A DNA stretch of 64,000 nucleotides from contig CM062384.1 of the NCBI GenBank assembly GCA_031310005.1, forward strand, positions 1,736,001 through 1,800,000, given 5' to 3'. The notes under the pieces are model-generated. The model worked only from the letters and a program-made list of their open reading frames with translations, was not told where the DNA came from and made no database searches. How positions within the stretch are numbered: position 1 is the stretch's first letter; each line of letters begins with the position of its first letter. The position numbers were made by a program, and so were the translations under genes. The DNA comes from Dactylellina haptotyla. Lineage: Eukaryota; Ascomycota; Orbiliomycetes; Orbiliales; Orbiliaceae. Positions 10,307 to 20,638 of this stretch are shown piece after piece.

Positions 10307-13122
10307 TTATCGCCTCGGAGAGAGAATACTAGACGTAAAACCCATGTCACTCATTCCGGTCATAGTTCTCGCATTGGATTGCATTGTGTTAGATCTCGGG
10401 TCTGAAGGAGTGAACGTGGAGCTTGCCTGCGTCCCGGGGGCCAGAAACGGAACGGTGGCCTGAGCAGCGGGACCAAGAACTGCAGACAAGGGCGTGCTAG
10501 GGACAGCAGAGAATGGGGCAGGGCTTAGGGGCTGGATGTGAATGGAAACATTATTTGGAAACGTAGGTGGTGTAGTAGTCATAGCGGCGCTGGCTGATAT
10601 TGAGTGACTTGGGTCATTCAAAGCTCTGAAACTAGAGCTGTGCAGAAGGACTGTCACTTCTTTTGTTAATCTGGCGACAGGAGAAAATCCTCCAAGGACT
10701 TGCTTGGGGAAGCCAAATTCCGATGAAGCTGCCTTCAAAAGTTCACCAATTGACATAACCGACTGATAGGATAAAACTTGTTAACGTTGAGTCGCAAAAT
10801 GGAAAAATTGAGCGCGGTCTTACTGTAACAAATCTAGTAATATCCTCGTAAAATCTTCTCTTTTCTAACCAGTCAGCTTCTCTGATTGTTTCGAGTCGAG
10901 TTTTTAAACGCTTCGCCACGTCCGAGCCCCCATTGCAAATCTTGTCTAATTCACGAAGCTTCTGCAGAGTAGATTGTTGGACATGCGGGTTTTGCTGTGA
11001 CGCGGTTTTTTTGATAGCGTCTGATAATAAAGTGATAAGCTGTAGCGTAGCCGTCACGGTGTGGCCTAACTTATCGAACAAAATCTCATCTGGATTCTCT
11101 AGCGGGTTATCCAGAACGACATTAGGAGTTGTTGGTATGAAGGCTCCCTCCTGGGCTGCTCTTTGGATGCTCTGTGGTATCACATTGAGAATGTTTGAAG
11201 GTGAAGATAGAGGTAATTTGGCCCTTGGGACAATTCCAGGAGCGCTTCCAGACCGCCCTGTATTGGGAGGTGGAATATATTTACGTAAGTTTGTCCATGC
11301 CTGCTGCAATTCCACCAGAGATCCAAAAACTGCGAGTAGGATTGTTCGGGTATATCGAATTTCAATCTGATTGGTGACACCTTGAATAACCTGCTGTAGT
11401 TGATTTACTACATGTTTGAAAGTTAGAATAGCTGTGTGTGAAGTGCCTAGGAGTATATCTAGAGATGCTGCGGAGTCTTTTCCCTCGCACCCCTCGAGGG
11501 TTTGGACTAATGAATTGATGTTTAAACTCGCGGCAGGCAAGACTCGATCGATGCCAGTTGTTGGTAAATGATTTCGTCCTTTTACAAGGCTAACGTATGA
11601 ATCAATAGCTGGCTGGATTTTGTAAAGCGAATAAAGGACACTCCTTGCAGTTTCGATAATACTAACACTCATACCGCCCTCGGAGCCCGTGGCTTGTTTG
11701 GAAGTTTCCTGGATTCTGCGAAAGTATGTTTCCGGCTGATGGTTATCTTCACGAGTTGTAGTAATGTTGTTGGAAACAGAGGCGGCACTATCACCAGTGC
11801 TGGGAACATTGCTCGCTCTCTGTGCTGCTTCGTTCATGCTAGAGTCGTACGAGATCCCACGAACGTGATGTTTGATAGTTCGAGCCTCATCAACGGTCCC
11901 TAAAACGTTTTTTTGTCCAATGTATCCCATTCTCTTGGCCGCTCTATTCACCGCACCGCTCTCACTATTACTCCTGGATCGTTCTGAGGCTTGTGGGGTA
12001 CCCGAAGCCGCTTGAATGGCCAGCATTGACGTAGGCCCCGAAGGAATAGTTCCAGCATATTTGCGTTGTAGATTCTTAGTTGGAATAGCTGGTACATTAT
12101 TCGGCTCATCTTGACCCACGCCCTCGAGAGTAAGAGTACGACCTCGTAATTGATCATCTATAAAAGGTATAACCTGATCAATTTTACTACCCATAAGTGT
12201 AAACTTACTAATATTTGAATAATCTGTATCATTTTCTCCGTCACTAATCTTATAGTTAGTTTGTATAATAAAGGATTGATCGACTGATTTAAATAATTAA
12301 CCAAGCCAGTTTCATCAGACGGAGTTTACCTAGAATTTGAATATTCTGTTTCATGTGCACTCGATTGTTTCTCTAGGTTTTGTTTCAAATATGTTTTCAG
12401 CCGTTCCAGCCAGACTTCTTTGTCGATTTCCCCCTCCTCTTCGAATTCATAGATATCCGATGGTAGTCCTGAGATAGGGTTGTGGTCGATTTTTAATATT
12501 TGTAGTTCATCCATTTGTGATATGTAGTTTGGTAAAGTATGAATACGATTTTTTGATATAGATAATACTTTTAATTTGATCAGGTGGCCGAAATCCGTTG
12601 GGAGCTCTCTGATTTTATTTCGACTAATATCAAGAATTTCTAGCGAGGGCATTTGGCAGAGCTATGTCGTTTAAATATCGAGTCAATATTTCTCTCCGGC
12701 CTTTCACATAATCTTCAGCAAATGAAACACCCACCACAGTAGGGAACTCTCTAAAAAAGTTAGATCTGACATTTAGGTACCTCAACCGTGAGCACAAAGC
12801 AAATTCGGAATCGAACGAAGTTAGTTGATTATGACCTAAGGCAAGCCTAGTTGTCCTAGTCAGCACGGAATATATGTCAAATAGACTTGGGTGAAAGGTG
12901 AAAGGAGCCTGACCTTTCAACTTCATCATTCACCATCGTGATAACCTCGGATGGGATTATCCCAATTTTCTGGTGGCTCAGATCCAGAGTGAGGCCGCTC
13001 GATGGAGCAGAGGTATTTTCATCAACATGTGCTAGCCTAGCCTTCTGAAGCGCAGAATCTACTAGGGTAATACAAGCGCTTGATGTAATAGGCGTGCTTG
13101 GTTTTGTTTTCCGGCCGTCCAT
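10307..13122 (-). CDS. sog2: Leucine-rich repeat RAM-pathway protein Sog2
   Basis: Homologue of Sog2, an LRR protein of the RAM/MOR network that works with the NDR kinase (Cbk1/Orb6/CotA) in polarity and cell separation. Five exons in consistent phase: 13122-12914, 12846-12735, 12661-12330, 12186-10824, 10762-10307 (823 aa). Residues 45-180 carry LRRs, for example LALGHNQLTSF, LEILDISRNKIRELP, LKVLSISKNRIHTLP and LQILKIDHNPISGLP. After an acidic linker and a Ser/Thr-rich region comes the long helical Sog2 domain (about 330-640), with a Pro/Ser/Thr-rich tail. The third intron (12329-12187) is longer than the others and holds a second GTAAGT, so alternative splicing there is possible. Cytoplasmic/cortical location is inferred from yeast. 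Confidence 0.9.
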
Positions 13123-13954
13123 GGTGGTCGCACTATGTTATTTCGAGATATGATGGGCTGTCGCAGCTCGCGATATTACGCGATGGAGGACGCTGAAGAA
13201 GTGCGATATACAATAATATCCACTCAATCTTGGTTTCGTGATTGAAGGGCTGCAGTTGGCAGGGATTTGAGTTTCGATATTTCGTACTAGAAGCGGAGCT
13301 TAGGAATGTAACAATAGGAAAAAATAATCAATAACGTTATACGCTGCGAAGTTGTAAAATTGGAAGCCGCGGACGCAGATGTCGCAATCCCCTTTCAAAT
13401 TACCCGGCGGCTTTGTTATTTTAGATTATGGTCCCCTTCTCAATTTCGAAAGATCCAAACATCAACATCACGAAGTCACATCAAAGGTACTGGATGTCGA
13501 CTTACTTGGCTTCAGCACAGAGGCTCAATAGTTGCATGTGCAGACCTACAAATATGGAAATTCCGAACTCGCAGGAAGCCTTGAGAGTAAATGAGCACGG
13601 CATTTAGTTTTGTTCTTGCCCTACAGCCAGTCGAATTCGGAATCCAGAGTTGTCGATGTTTTAACTCAACCCCTTTCGTTAACCTTTTCCCAGAATCCAA
13701 CGCCTAACGATCCAGCAACACAAACGAGTTTTTTGGTAAGGTTAACGACGAACAGCGAGAGTTATCGAATGCTCAACTCGGTTGAAATTTCTCACTTGAC
13801 CCTGATTCATCATAGAATAGCTCTCATACAGATCAATAGGAGCCTATATCAGAATATGAACTAATCTATCAAGTTTTGACCACAGCATTAAAGCCCCTGG
13901 TTGGATATAAAAAAAGGAAGGAAAGAAATATTAAGATCTAAGCTATTGGTACAA
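13123..13954. other. Divergent intergenic region between sog2 and a membrane-protein gene
   Basis: About 0.8 kb between two divergent starts. Short frames here (13360-13584 plus, 13700-13512 minus) have no recognisable pattern. No RNA gene seen. Confidence 0.5.
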
Positions 13955-15220
13955 ATGAAGAGAATGTGGACTTTAAATAACGATTGGGGCGTGTCGCCCT
14001 GGACTCATAGTCGCTATCTCCGTCTCATGGTCCTCGGCATTATACTAAGCGACTTCTCCAATGTGGCCGATGCGCAGAAATCGACACTCTCGGTCACCTT
14101 GACCGCAGCAGGACCATTGAATACTTTCGTATTACCACTCGACTGCTCGAGCTTTTCTGCTTATTCCACACAGACCTTGGGTTTGTCCTTCCGTTATCTA
14201 TTCTTCCTTGTTTAACATCCGTCAAGTGGAGGAAGGGATACATGTCGATACTGATATAACTCGTATACAGTCTTCGGTGATAATAACACTCGATCTTTCA
14301 CGATAACATCTTTCAGACAAGGATGTCAATATGGTGGTCCCCATATTACTTGCTGCCCGCCGAATTACGAATTAGGACAATACAATTCTCCAGGTGTTTG
14401 TCCTGAGGGATATACGACGCACAGCGATATTGAATTTGTAGCTGTTACTAAAAGCACGGACGGATTTTGGATCACGTACCCTGCGATCGGGTCCATGACG
14501 GGGAAACTGTGCTGTCCAAGGTATGCCAACTACTTTTCTAGCAGATTCCATTGGAGGCACCCTTTATTTGGCACCCCAGGAAATCAAAAAAACCAAATGA
14601 ATAGAAAGAACCTGCGGGAATTTCTCTAATAAAGGAGATTCGGGTATAGTGTGGCGGCATCAATCAAATACACCGCGGATGGTCCTGTTCCAATCTGCCT
14701 TGCGACTACGAAAGGCCCAACAGTTACTGGAGGTAACAGCGTTGTGAATCATGAATCAGATTATTTTGCTAGTGCAATTATTGTTGTTCCTCCAAATCCC
14801 AACGATGCACCCCTTACGACGCTTACAGGTGGCACTGGGACCTTAAACACAGTTGGAACCTCACCATCCATAGCTCAAGCGACTAGTTCGGGTGGGCGCC
14901 AGCAGATACCAGGGAACACTGCCTCTGATGTACCTACCACTTTACCATCCCAGGGATCGGGATCTGGGACTGGAGGCAAGAGTCTCTCTGGAGGTGCCAT
15001 TGCTGGAATCGCTATCGGTGTGGCTGTACCTGTGATAGCTGCTGGGTTGTACTTTGCCTATATGTTTGGAAGGCGATCCCATAAACGGCTAGATAAATTT
15101 AAGAGTATGGATCTAGCAGCCGCAGTGAATCATTTCCCCGGTGGTGGGCAGGAACCGGGTGTTCCCGTACCGTCGGTAATAGGTGGAATTCAGAGTGACG
15201 GCAAGGGTGTATCTACCTAA
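13955..15220 (+). CDS. Cysteine-rich single-pass membrane protein, function unknown
   Basis: Not assigned to a named family. Exons 13955-14180, 14271-14520, 14650-15220 join in phase (348 aa from this start; an in-frame ATG at 13901 would add 18 residues). An N-terminal hydrophobic stretch (RYLRLMVLGIILSDF) ending near ADAQ looks like a signal sequence. The extracellular part is about 120 residues with paired cysteines, including CQYGGPHITCCPPNYELG, GVCPEGY and KLCCP. A Ser/Thr/Gly-rich linker leads to one transmembrane helix (AIAGIAIGVAVPVIAAGLYFAY) followed by a basic stop-transfer RRSHKR and a roughly 55-residue cytoplasmic tail. This layout is common in fungal surface proteins and wall sensors, but no specific role can be claimed. 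Confidence 0.8.
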
Positions 15221-15617
15221 TTTTTTTATTTGGAAGTTATATGCAGACTGAGTCAGTTTAGGCACAGACGGAGCCTACGAATCTGGTTTTAAAAAAAAAC
15301 AACCTTTTGCTGCTACTTATAGAAAATCTGGAGTAACGGAGCTTATTGTGATTTTGTATAAATATATAAACCGTCGACAATACTTTAGACGGTGTTATTA
15401 TAGTAGAAACTAGTATGTCAATGTATCTAGATTTGCCACGATATTTTTGGGCCAACTTGACAGGAACAAAACTGCTTCATAGTATGAACAAGGAGGTGGT
15501 AACCAATGTCTAAGGAGGCGATGTTTTTATGCGTGTCTTTATGCGTGTCTTGGTATTGAAATGTGTAAATTTGTTTATAATGGCTGTTAATATATGATTA
15601 GGCCCGAGACGGTTGAA
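15221..15617. other. Convergent 3' intergenic region
   Basis: 3' ends of the membrane-protein gene and rtt106 face each other. AT-rich, with an A9 run near 15292 and a direct repeat of TTTTATGCGTGTCTT-like sequence near 15525-15550. No gene seen. Confidence 0.5.
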
Positions 15618-17195
15618 TCACTCTTCATCATCTGTTATTTCTACTTCCTCTAATTCGCTACCTAATTCGTCCTCAGCCAAGTTATTTAAATTCGACACCC
15701 GATTATCAGCTGAACCAGTATCAGAATCGCCGAATTCGGAGTTACCAGAGTCGCTTCTATCTTCATCACCGTCTTCTTCGTAATCATCGTCGTCTTCGTC
15801 ATCGTCGTCTTCGCTATCCATGGGCAATATTTCGTTCTCCGCGGCCTGGAGTTCGCTTTTTGCTCCTGTGTTTTCTTTTGCTAGTGATGGGAGAACTTTT
15901 GCTCGTCGGGCTTCTGCCATGCTTGCGTCTTTCAATTGGTTTCTCCGAAGATATTCGTCAATGGCGGGGTGCTCAATCTGGTCAATCATGGAAAATTCCA
16001 CCTCTTTACCACCAAATTGCTCGAGGGCTCGGATAGTGAGACTGAATGTGCGTTGGGTGATGCTCGAATAGCTGCTAGATTCGATTGAATCGAATTCAAA
16101 GCAGTGCAAGGGCTTTTTGAACCCCCATATGATAGCATCTTGTAGGAAAAATAGGAAGCCTGCTCTTTTTTTATTTCGGTTTTTAGCAAAATACTGTCCC
16201 TGTGCAAGTTCTATTTATTGTTTTGGAGCCGGAACCTTCTTTGATTCCCAGATGGGATTTGACGTGGAATGATGGCTCGCTTTTACGGTATAGGTTTACC
16301 GCAAGGGACTTGAATATTCCAGGGTCAGGTTCGGATACTTTAAGACGTAACTGCCCCTCCAATGTTGCGATGAGATTCTGCTTCGGGCCGCTAGTATCGG
16401 TCACAGAGACATCCTTCTTAACAGGGGTGTCTGGAACAGTGAAAAGAAGGGGATCCGTTTCCGTGTCGCTGATGCCGTGGCTGTTCTTTACGAATATACA
16501 GAAATTCCACTGCCTGGCAGGCGAGATGCGAGTTTTTGGATCAGATTCAACCTTACTGGAAATTCCTGTGCTACTCGGGAAACGGCGTTGCATGGGAAAA
16601 GAGACTTACTGAACGGCCTTCTCGGGAACAGGCAAGCATGCTACGTAATCTGTGGAAAGGGGCGCGCATGTGAGGCTTTATCAATTTTCTTTTGTCATTT
16701 TTTGGATAAGGCGGTTCTTTGGGTATCTCTGCAAGCTCTTAAGAACTCACCAATGTCCTTTAGGAAAACACCGAATTCGAAACCACCTGTTGAGTTAACG
16801 GCGCCAATGGCGGCAGAAGTTGCGATTACAGCGAACTTTTTCCGCTGGGGTATTGAGAAAGAAATGTCGGGGATGCGGAGGAGGGATGGTTGGGTCCCGA
16901 TTTCGGTTGCCAGGTCCGATTTACTGACCATCTCGAACTGCGGACCAGAGAGGGCTTCGAGTTTACGGCGTTTAGCGGCCGGACCATCTTTATCGTCACG
17001 ACTGGATCCTCTGGTCTCGAGGATGTAGCGGGATATCCTTTGGAATAGGTCGAGGGATTGGGGAAACCTAGCTAGACAAAGAGTTAAATAGTGCAAAGGA
17101 TGGCTGGGTAATGTGGACAAACCAATATAATCCAGAATTTCCTTCTGGAGGACAGGAGCATCGATAAACGCGTCCTCGGGGCGGGGGGCGGCCAT
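15618..17195 (-). CDS. rtt106: Histone chaperone Rtt106
   Basis: Histone H3-H4 chaperone acting in replication-coupled nucleosome assembly and silencing. Exons 17195-17123, 17071-16751, 16649-16610, 16513-16236, 16159-15618 sum to 417 aa with consistent phases. Family hallmarks: PAAKRRKLE with ISFSIPQRKKF, then the double PH-like core with CLPVPEKAVQ/QWNFCIFVK, VPDTP, HVKSHLGIKEG/FLFFL, WGFKKP, FDSIES and EVEFSMIDQ, ending in a long Asp/Glu-rich tail from about residue 325. ATG 17195 (MAAPRPEDAF) is chosen because the family starts close to this point; upstream in-frame ATGs exist up to 17309. Intron 1 (17122-17072, 51 bases) has no stop and is a multiple of three, so retention would insert 17 residues. 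The donor at 16235 (GTTCCG) is weak. Confidence 0.93.
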
Positions 17196-18885
17196 GATGC
17201 CAATCGAAAGAGCGTGTGATATTCGAGGTGGATGTTGTTCTGGTGTTGCTGTTGGCGGCAGCTGTGTTGGGCCTGTCGTTGGAACGGCTCCCATTCCGCG
17301 GCGCTGCACCGGATTGGATTGGATTCCCGCGCCGCCGCCGAGCTGCTGAGCAACCCTTCATCCAAACAAACAAAATACACGCACCCGCCCTTCTGCTGCT
17401 TCTCCCATCGTTCCCCCAAATCATCTCCCTCCCTCTCCCTCTCTCCCTCTCGTTTATCGATCGAGCTTCACCACCTTGACCACCGATTCGCAGCAAGCCT
17501 AAAACCGTAAGTGCACATCTCGGCTCACTATGCTGGTCGACCATTGTAGCCTGGCCATCTATCTCTGATCCGCTGTGTTTTCTGTTCGTCTGCCCGTCCG
17601 CCCGTCCGCCCGTCTGCCTGTCCGCCTGTCCGCCTGTCTGTCTTATCTCCCTCTCCTGGCGAACTAGCTCCACCGACCTTCGAGAAAGAAGGAAAGAAAT
17701 CGAAGGAAGGAAGCGATGAAAGGATAGCGGCGCTCTCTTCCTCGCACTTGCTCTCGCACCTGCGCTTGCACTTGGGGCTTTTACACGCCTGAGCATCTGC
17801 CTTTTCCTCTGCCTTACAGCCCAGCTGGTGCCCAACCTGCCCAACCGACCCAACTACCTCCATCTCGCTTGCTTTGGTGCTGGCGCCAGTTCAGGTTCAG
17901 GTTCGGTGGCTCACTTCTTAGCTTGTTCCTGCCTGTGCGTGCGTGCGTGCGTGCGTGTCTCGCCTTAGCCAGCCAGGCCTTTCCTCTCTTTCCCTCTCCT
18001 TCCCCTTCCTCCTCTCCCTCTCCCTCTCCCTCTCCCTCTTCCCTCTCATCCCCTTACACCCCCCGGAATTTCAGAACTACTTCATTCTCGCCGTTACCTT
18101 GTCCTGCAATAACCCCCTTCCCGTCAGCCTGCGATCTACCCAACAGTCAGTCTTCCCTACGGTAGTTGTACACTTTGTTGAAGAAGCCAGCCTTCGCATA
18201 CGCCCTTCGCCTTTCCTTTAATCCCTCCATCCGTTCAGCTGCCAAATCCTTCCGAGTCCTCGGTCTCTCGTTGCATTGGCGACTATCACACACTCTTTGT
18301 GATTTGCTACATACACCAAAAAAACGTAGTCATACCCTCCATCACCACCCTCCCTCCCCAATCATCGTTTACCTTCCCATCTTCATCCTCTTTCCCTCCT
18401 ACCTGGTCGACACACTTTACCGTCCTATCCTCCTCCTGGCTCTCGGCAATATCCCGCTTATTGCTATTTTTCATTATCATTTAACAAAAGTAATTATCTG
18501 GATATCGAGCCTCTGGTGTAGACATTCATGTACATGTCTCTATATCCCTCCCTCTCTACATAAATAGAGACCTGGGCTCCTCCCTCTTCCCCTCTGTACT
18601 CCGATATAACATCCGACCTCCTGAACCGCCTTGATTCGTATACCTGACCAACACCTTCTCCTTCTCTTACTCTTCCACTCCAGTTTCCTTACCCCGACAC
18701 GGTACATCCTTCGGCTTTCTCGTTTTCTACTTCCTCCCCTCTCTATTCCACCCCCCTTCTCTTTCAACCTTTCATTCTTCCATCCTTTTAACCATCCTCC
18801 CGAAAAAAAAAAAAAAAAAGATAGAGAGAGAGAGAAACCTTTGCTCACAAACACGCGACTAACCTTGCTATTTTCGAACGCCTAG
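17196..18885. promoter_or_regulatory. Divergent promoter of rtt106/rho1 and long pyrimidine-rich rho1 leader
   Basis: About 1.7 kb between the rtt106 ATG (minus) and the rho1 ATG (plus). From about 17400 on, the plus strand is strongly C/T-rich with arrays such as CCGTCTG/CCGCCTG (about 17590-17645), GCGT (17938-17956) and TCCCTC (18005-18045), as in leaders of highly expressed fungal genes. Open frames here on either strand are products of this low complexity. Confidence 0.75.
17507..18885 (+). other. rho1: Probable 5'-leader intron of rho1
   Basis: A consensus donor GTAAGT occurs at 17507 after AAAACC. A CTAAC branch-type motif at about 18860 and CCTAG at 18881-18885 lie immediately before the rho1 ATG at 18886. 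If used, this gives a 1379-base leader intron whose 3' splice site abuts the start codon. Shorter alternative leader introns within the tract cannot be excluded. Confidence 0.45.
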
Positions 18886-19830
18886 ATGGCTGATATCAGA
18901 CGAAAGCTTGTCATCGTCGGCGATGGCGCGTGCGGCAAAACCTGTCTTTTAATGTGAGCCCTCAATACTTCCGAATATACAATTAGGTCTGAAACTACAT
19001 TCGAAGTGTCAACATGCTAACCATCCCTGGAATTACCCTCGCTTCCATTGTAAATTTACCAGTGTCTTCTCAAAGGGTACTTTCCCAGAGGTACGTTAAC
19101 CTGCAGCTACTAACGCGATTCGAAAATACCGCGCCATTCTCGATGACAAGCAACACTAAACTCGTAATAGGTCTATGTTCCTACCGTTTTCGAGAATTAC
19201 GTCGCCGACGTCGAAGTTGATGGGAAGCACGTCGAATTGGCACTATGGGATACGGCAGGTCAAGAGGATTACGACAGACTTCGACCGTTGTCATACCCTG
19301 ACTCGCACGTGATTTTAATCTGCTTCGCTATCGACTCCCCTGACTCTCTTGACAACGTACAGGAGAAGGTTCGTCAACAAAACCTCGTGACAAGCTCTTT
19401 GCCTTGACAGACAACCAGTCTTCGACAGAGAATGATGCTAATATCAATGATTAGTGGATTTCTGAGGTCTTGCACTTCTGCCAAGGCCTTCCTATCATCT
19501 TGGTCGGCTGCAAGAAGGATTTGAGATTTGACTCCAAGACAATGGAAGAGCTCCGAAAGACATCACAAAAACCAGTTACTCCGGAGGAGGTAAGACTACA
19601 ATTCATTATTAAATGGCAATGGGAATTATGTGCACCTGGCTAATATACGCTCCACGATTTATAATTCGGATATATAGGGGGAGCAAATCCGTGGGAAAAT
19701 CGGTGCCGCCAAGTACCTAGAATGTTCCGCTAAAACAAATGACGGTGTGCGCGAGGTCTTCGAGCATGCCACCCGTGCTGCCCTTGTTACTTTCAAGAAG
19801 AAGAAGTCCTCTAAATGCAGCATTTTGTAA
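18886..19830 (+). CDS. rho1: Rho1 GTPase
   Basis: Small Rho-family GTPase controlling glucan synthase, protein kinase C/cell-wall integrity signalling and actin. Exons 18886-18953, 19063-19090, 19171-19368, 19455-19589, 19678-19830 (193 aa, the usual length). P-loop GDGACGKT, switch [10 protein letters not shown], switch [19 protein letters not shown], the NKxD-type loop reads GCKKD, and ECSAKT is the G5 loop. A polybasic KKKKSSK precedes a CSIL CaaX box, expected to be geranylgeranylated. The core is closest to Rho1/RhoA. The 80 residues before the C-terminus ([22 protein letters not shown]) differ somewhat from common Rho1 sequences but keep the Rho insert region. Exon 2 is only 28 bases. 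Confidence 0.96.
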
Positions 19831-20638
19831 GAGGTTGAAAGCATACACGTGAAGGATTATAGGGGTTACTTCGGACAAGAGATAAATCAATCGATCAGAA
19901 ATCAAGCGCATTTTACCCCTTTCTTTTCCAGCTCAAGACAGAATGTTTACGCCCCAGGTACGAATTTTACCATGTCGCCTGCAGTAAACCTGGCAAACGG
20001 TTCAGCTCGAGGGTTTGCTCAGGACGATTGTAATAATATTCCAATGCAATAACGGAGCCGTCGGGGTAGGACGCCTTGTCTGGGAAGCAATCCATTTTAC
20101 ATCCCTTCCTGGCTAGGGTTTCATTATTTAATGTCTACATCCGGGCGCTTCATGGGTCTTAGGCTCCACTTGCAGTTTTCCTATTCACTTACTGTTGCCA
20201 TAGATTGTAATGCTCCTCTTTTCGATATTTCTTAATCTTATTTCTTGTCATCCTGTCTTGCTGAATCGGAAATCGCTATTATTGTTACTCTTTTTTTTGC
20301 ACTCCAGGAATTCTTATTGTTCTAACCATTCGGATTAAGTTACCCAGTACACTTAAATGAGTTGCATTCATTTGTGAACTTTCGAAACGGTTGCCACGTA
20401 CGAAAGTTATGAGAGCCCAAAGAAATATTTAGTGATATGCATTGGTTGTCCTACCAGATTTAAAAGAGAGCGGAGCTCGATCCGCGAATTATTTCCAATA
20501 GTTTCAAACGACGTTAGCTTGTATCCCTCGTCTTCTTTCCACTATGAGCCAATGCAAAAGAAGCCGAGACCCCATCAGTTTTATTTTTTCTCTCTAATTT
20601 GAAACCCCAAGAGCGCACCACGGATCGCGATCTATGTT
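19831..20638. other. Convergent 3' intergenic region of rho1 and ufd2
   Basis: Contains the rho1 3' UTR, with T-rich stretches from about 20210 to 20300. No coding or RNA gene recognised. Confidence 0.5.

Noticed and set aside
16202-17028. Plus-strand frames opposite rtt106
   Set aside because: Shadow frames antisense to confidently assigned rtt106 exons.
17068-17863. Minus-strand frames of 111-261 codons upstream of rtt106
   Set aside because: Their composition reflects pyrimidine repeats of the rho1 leader; the real rtt106 start is at 17195.
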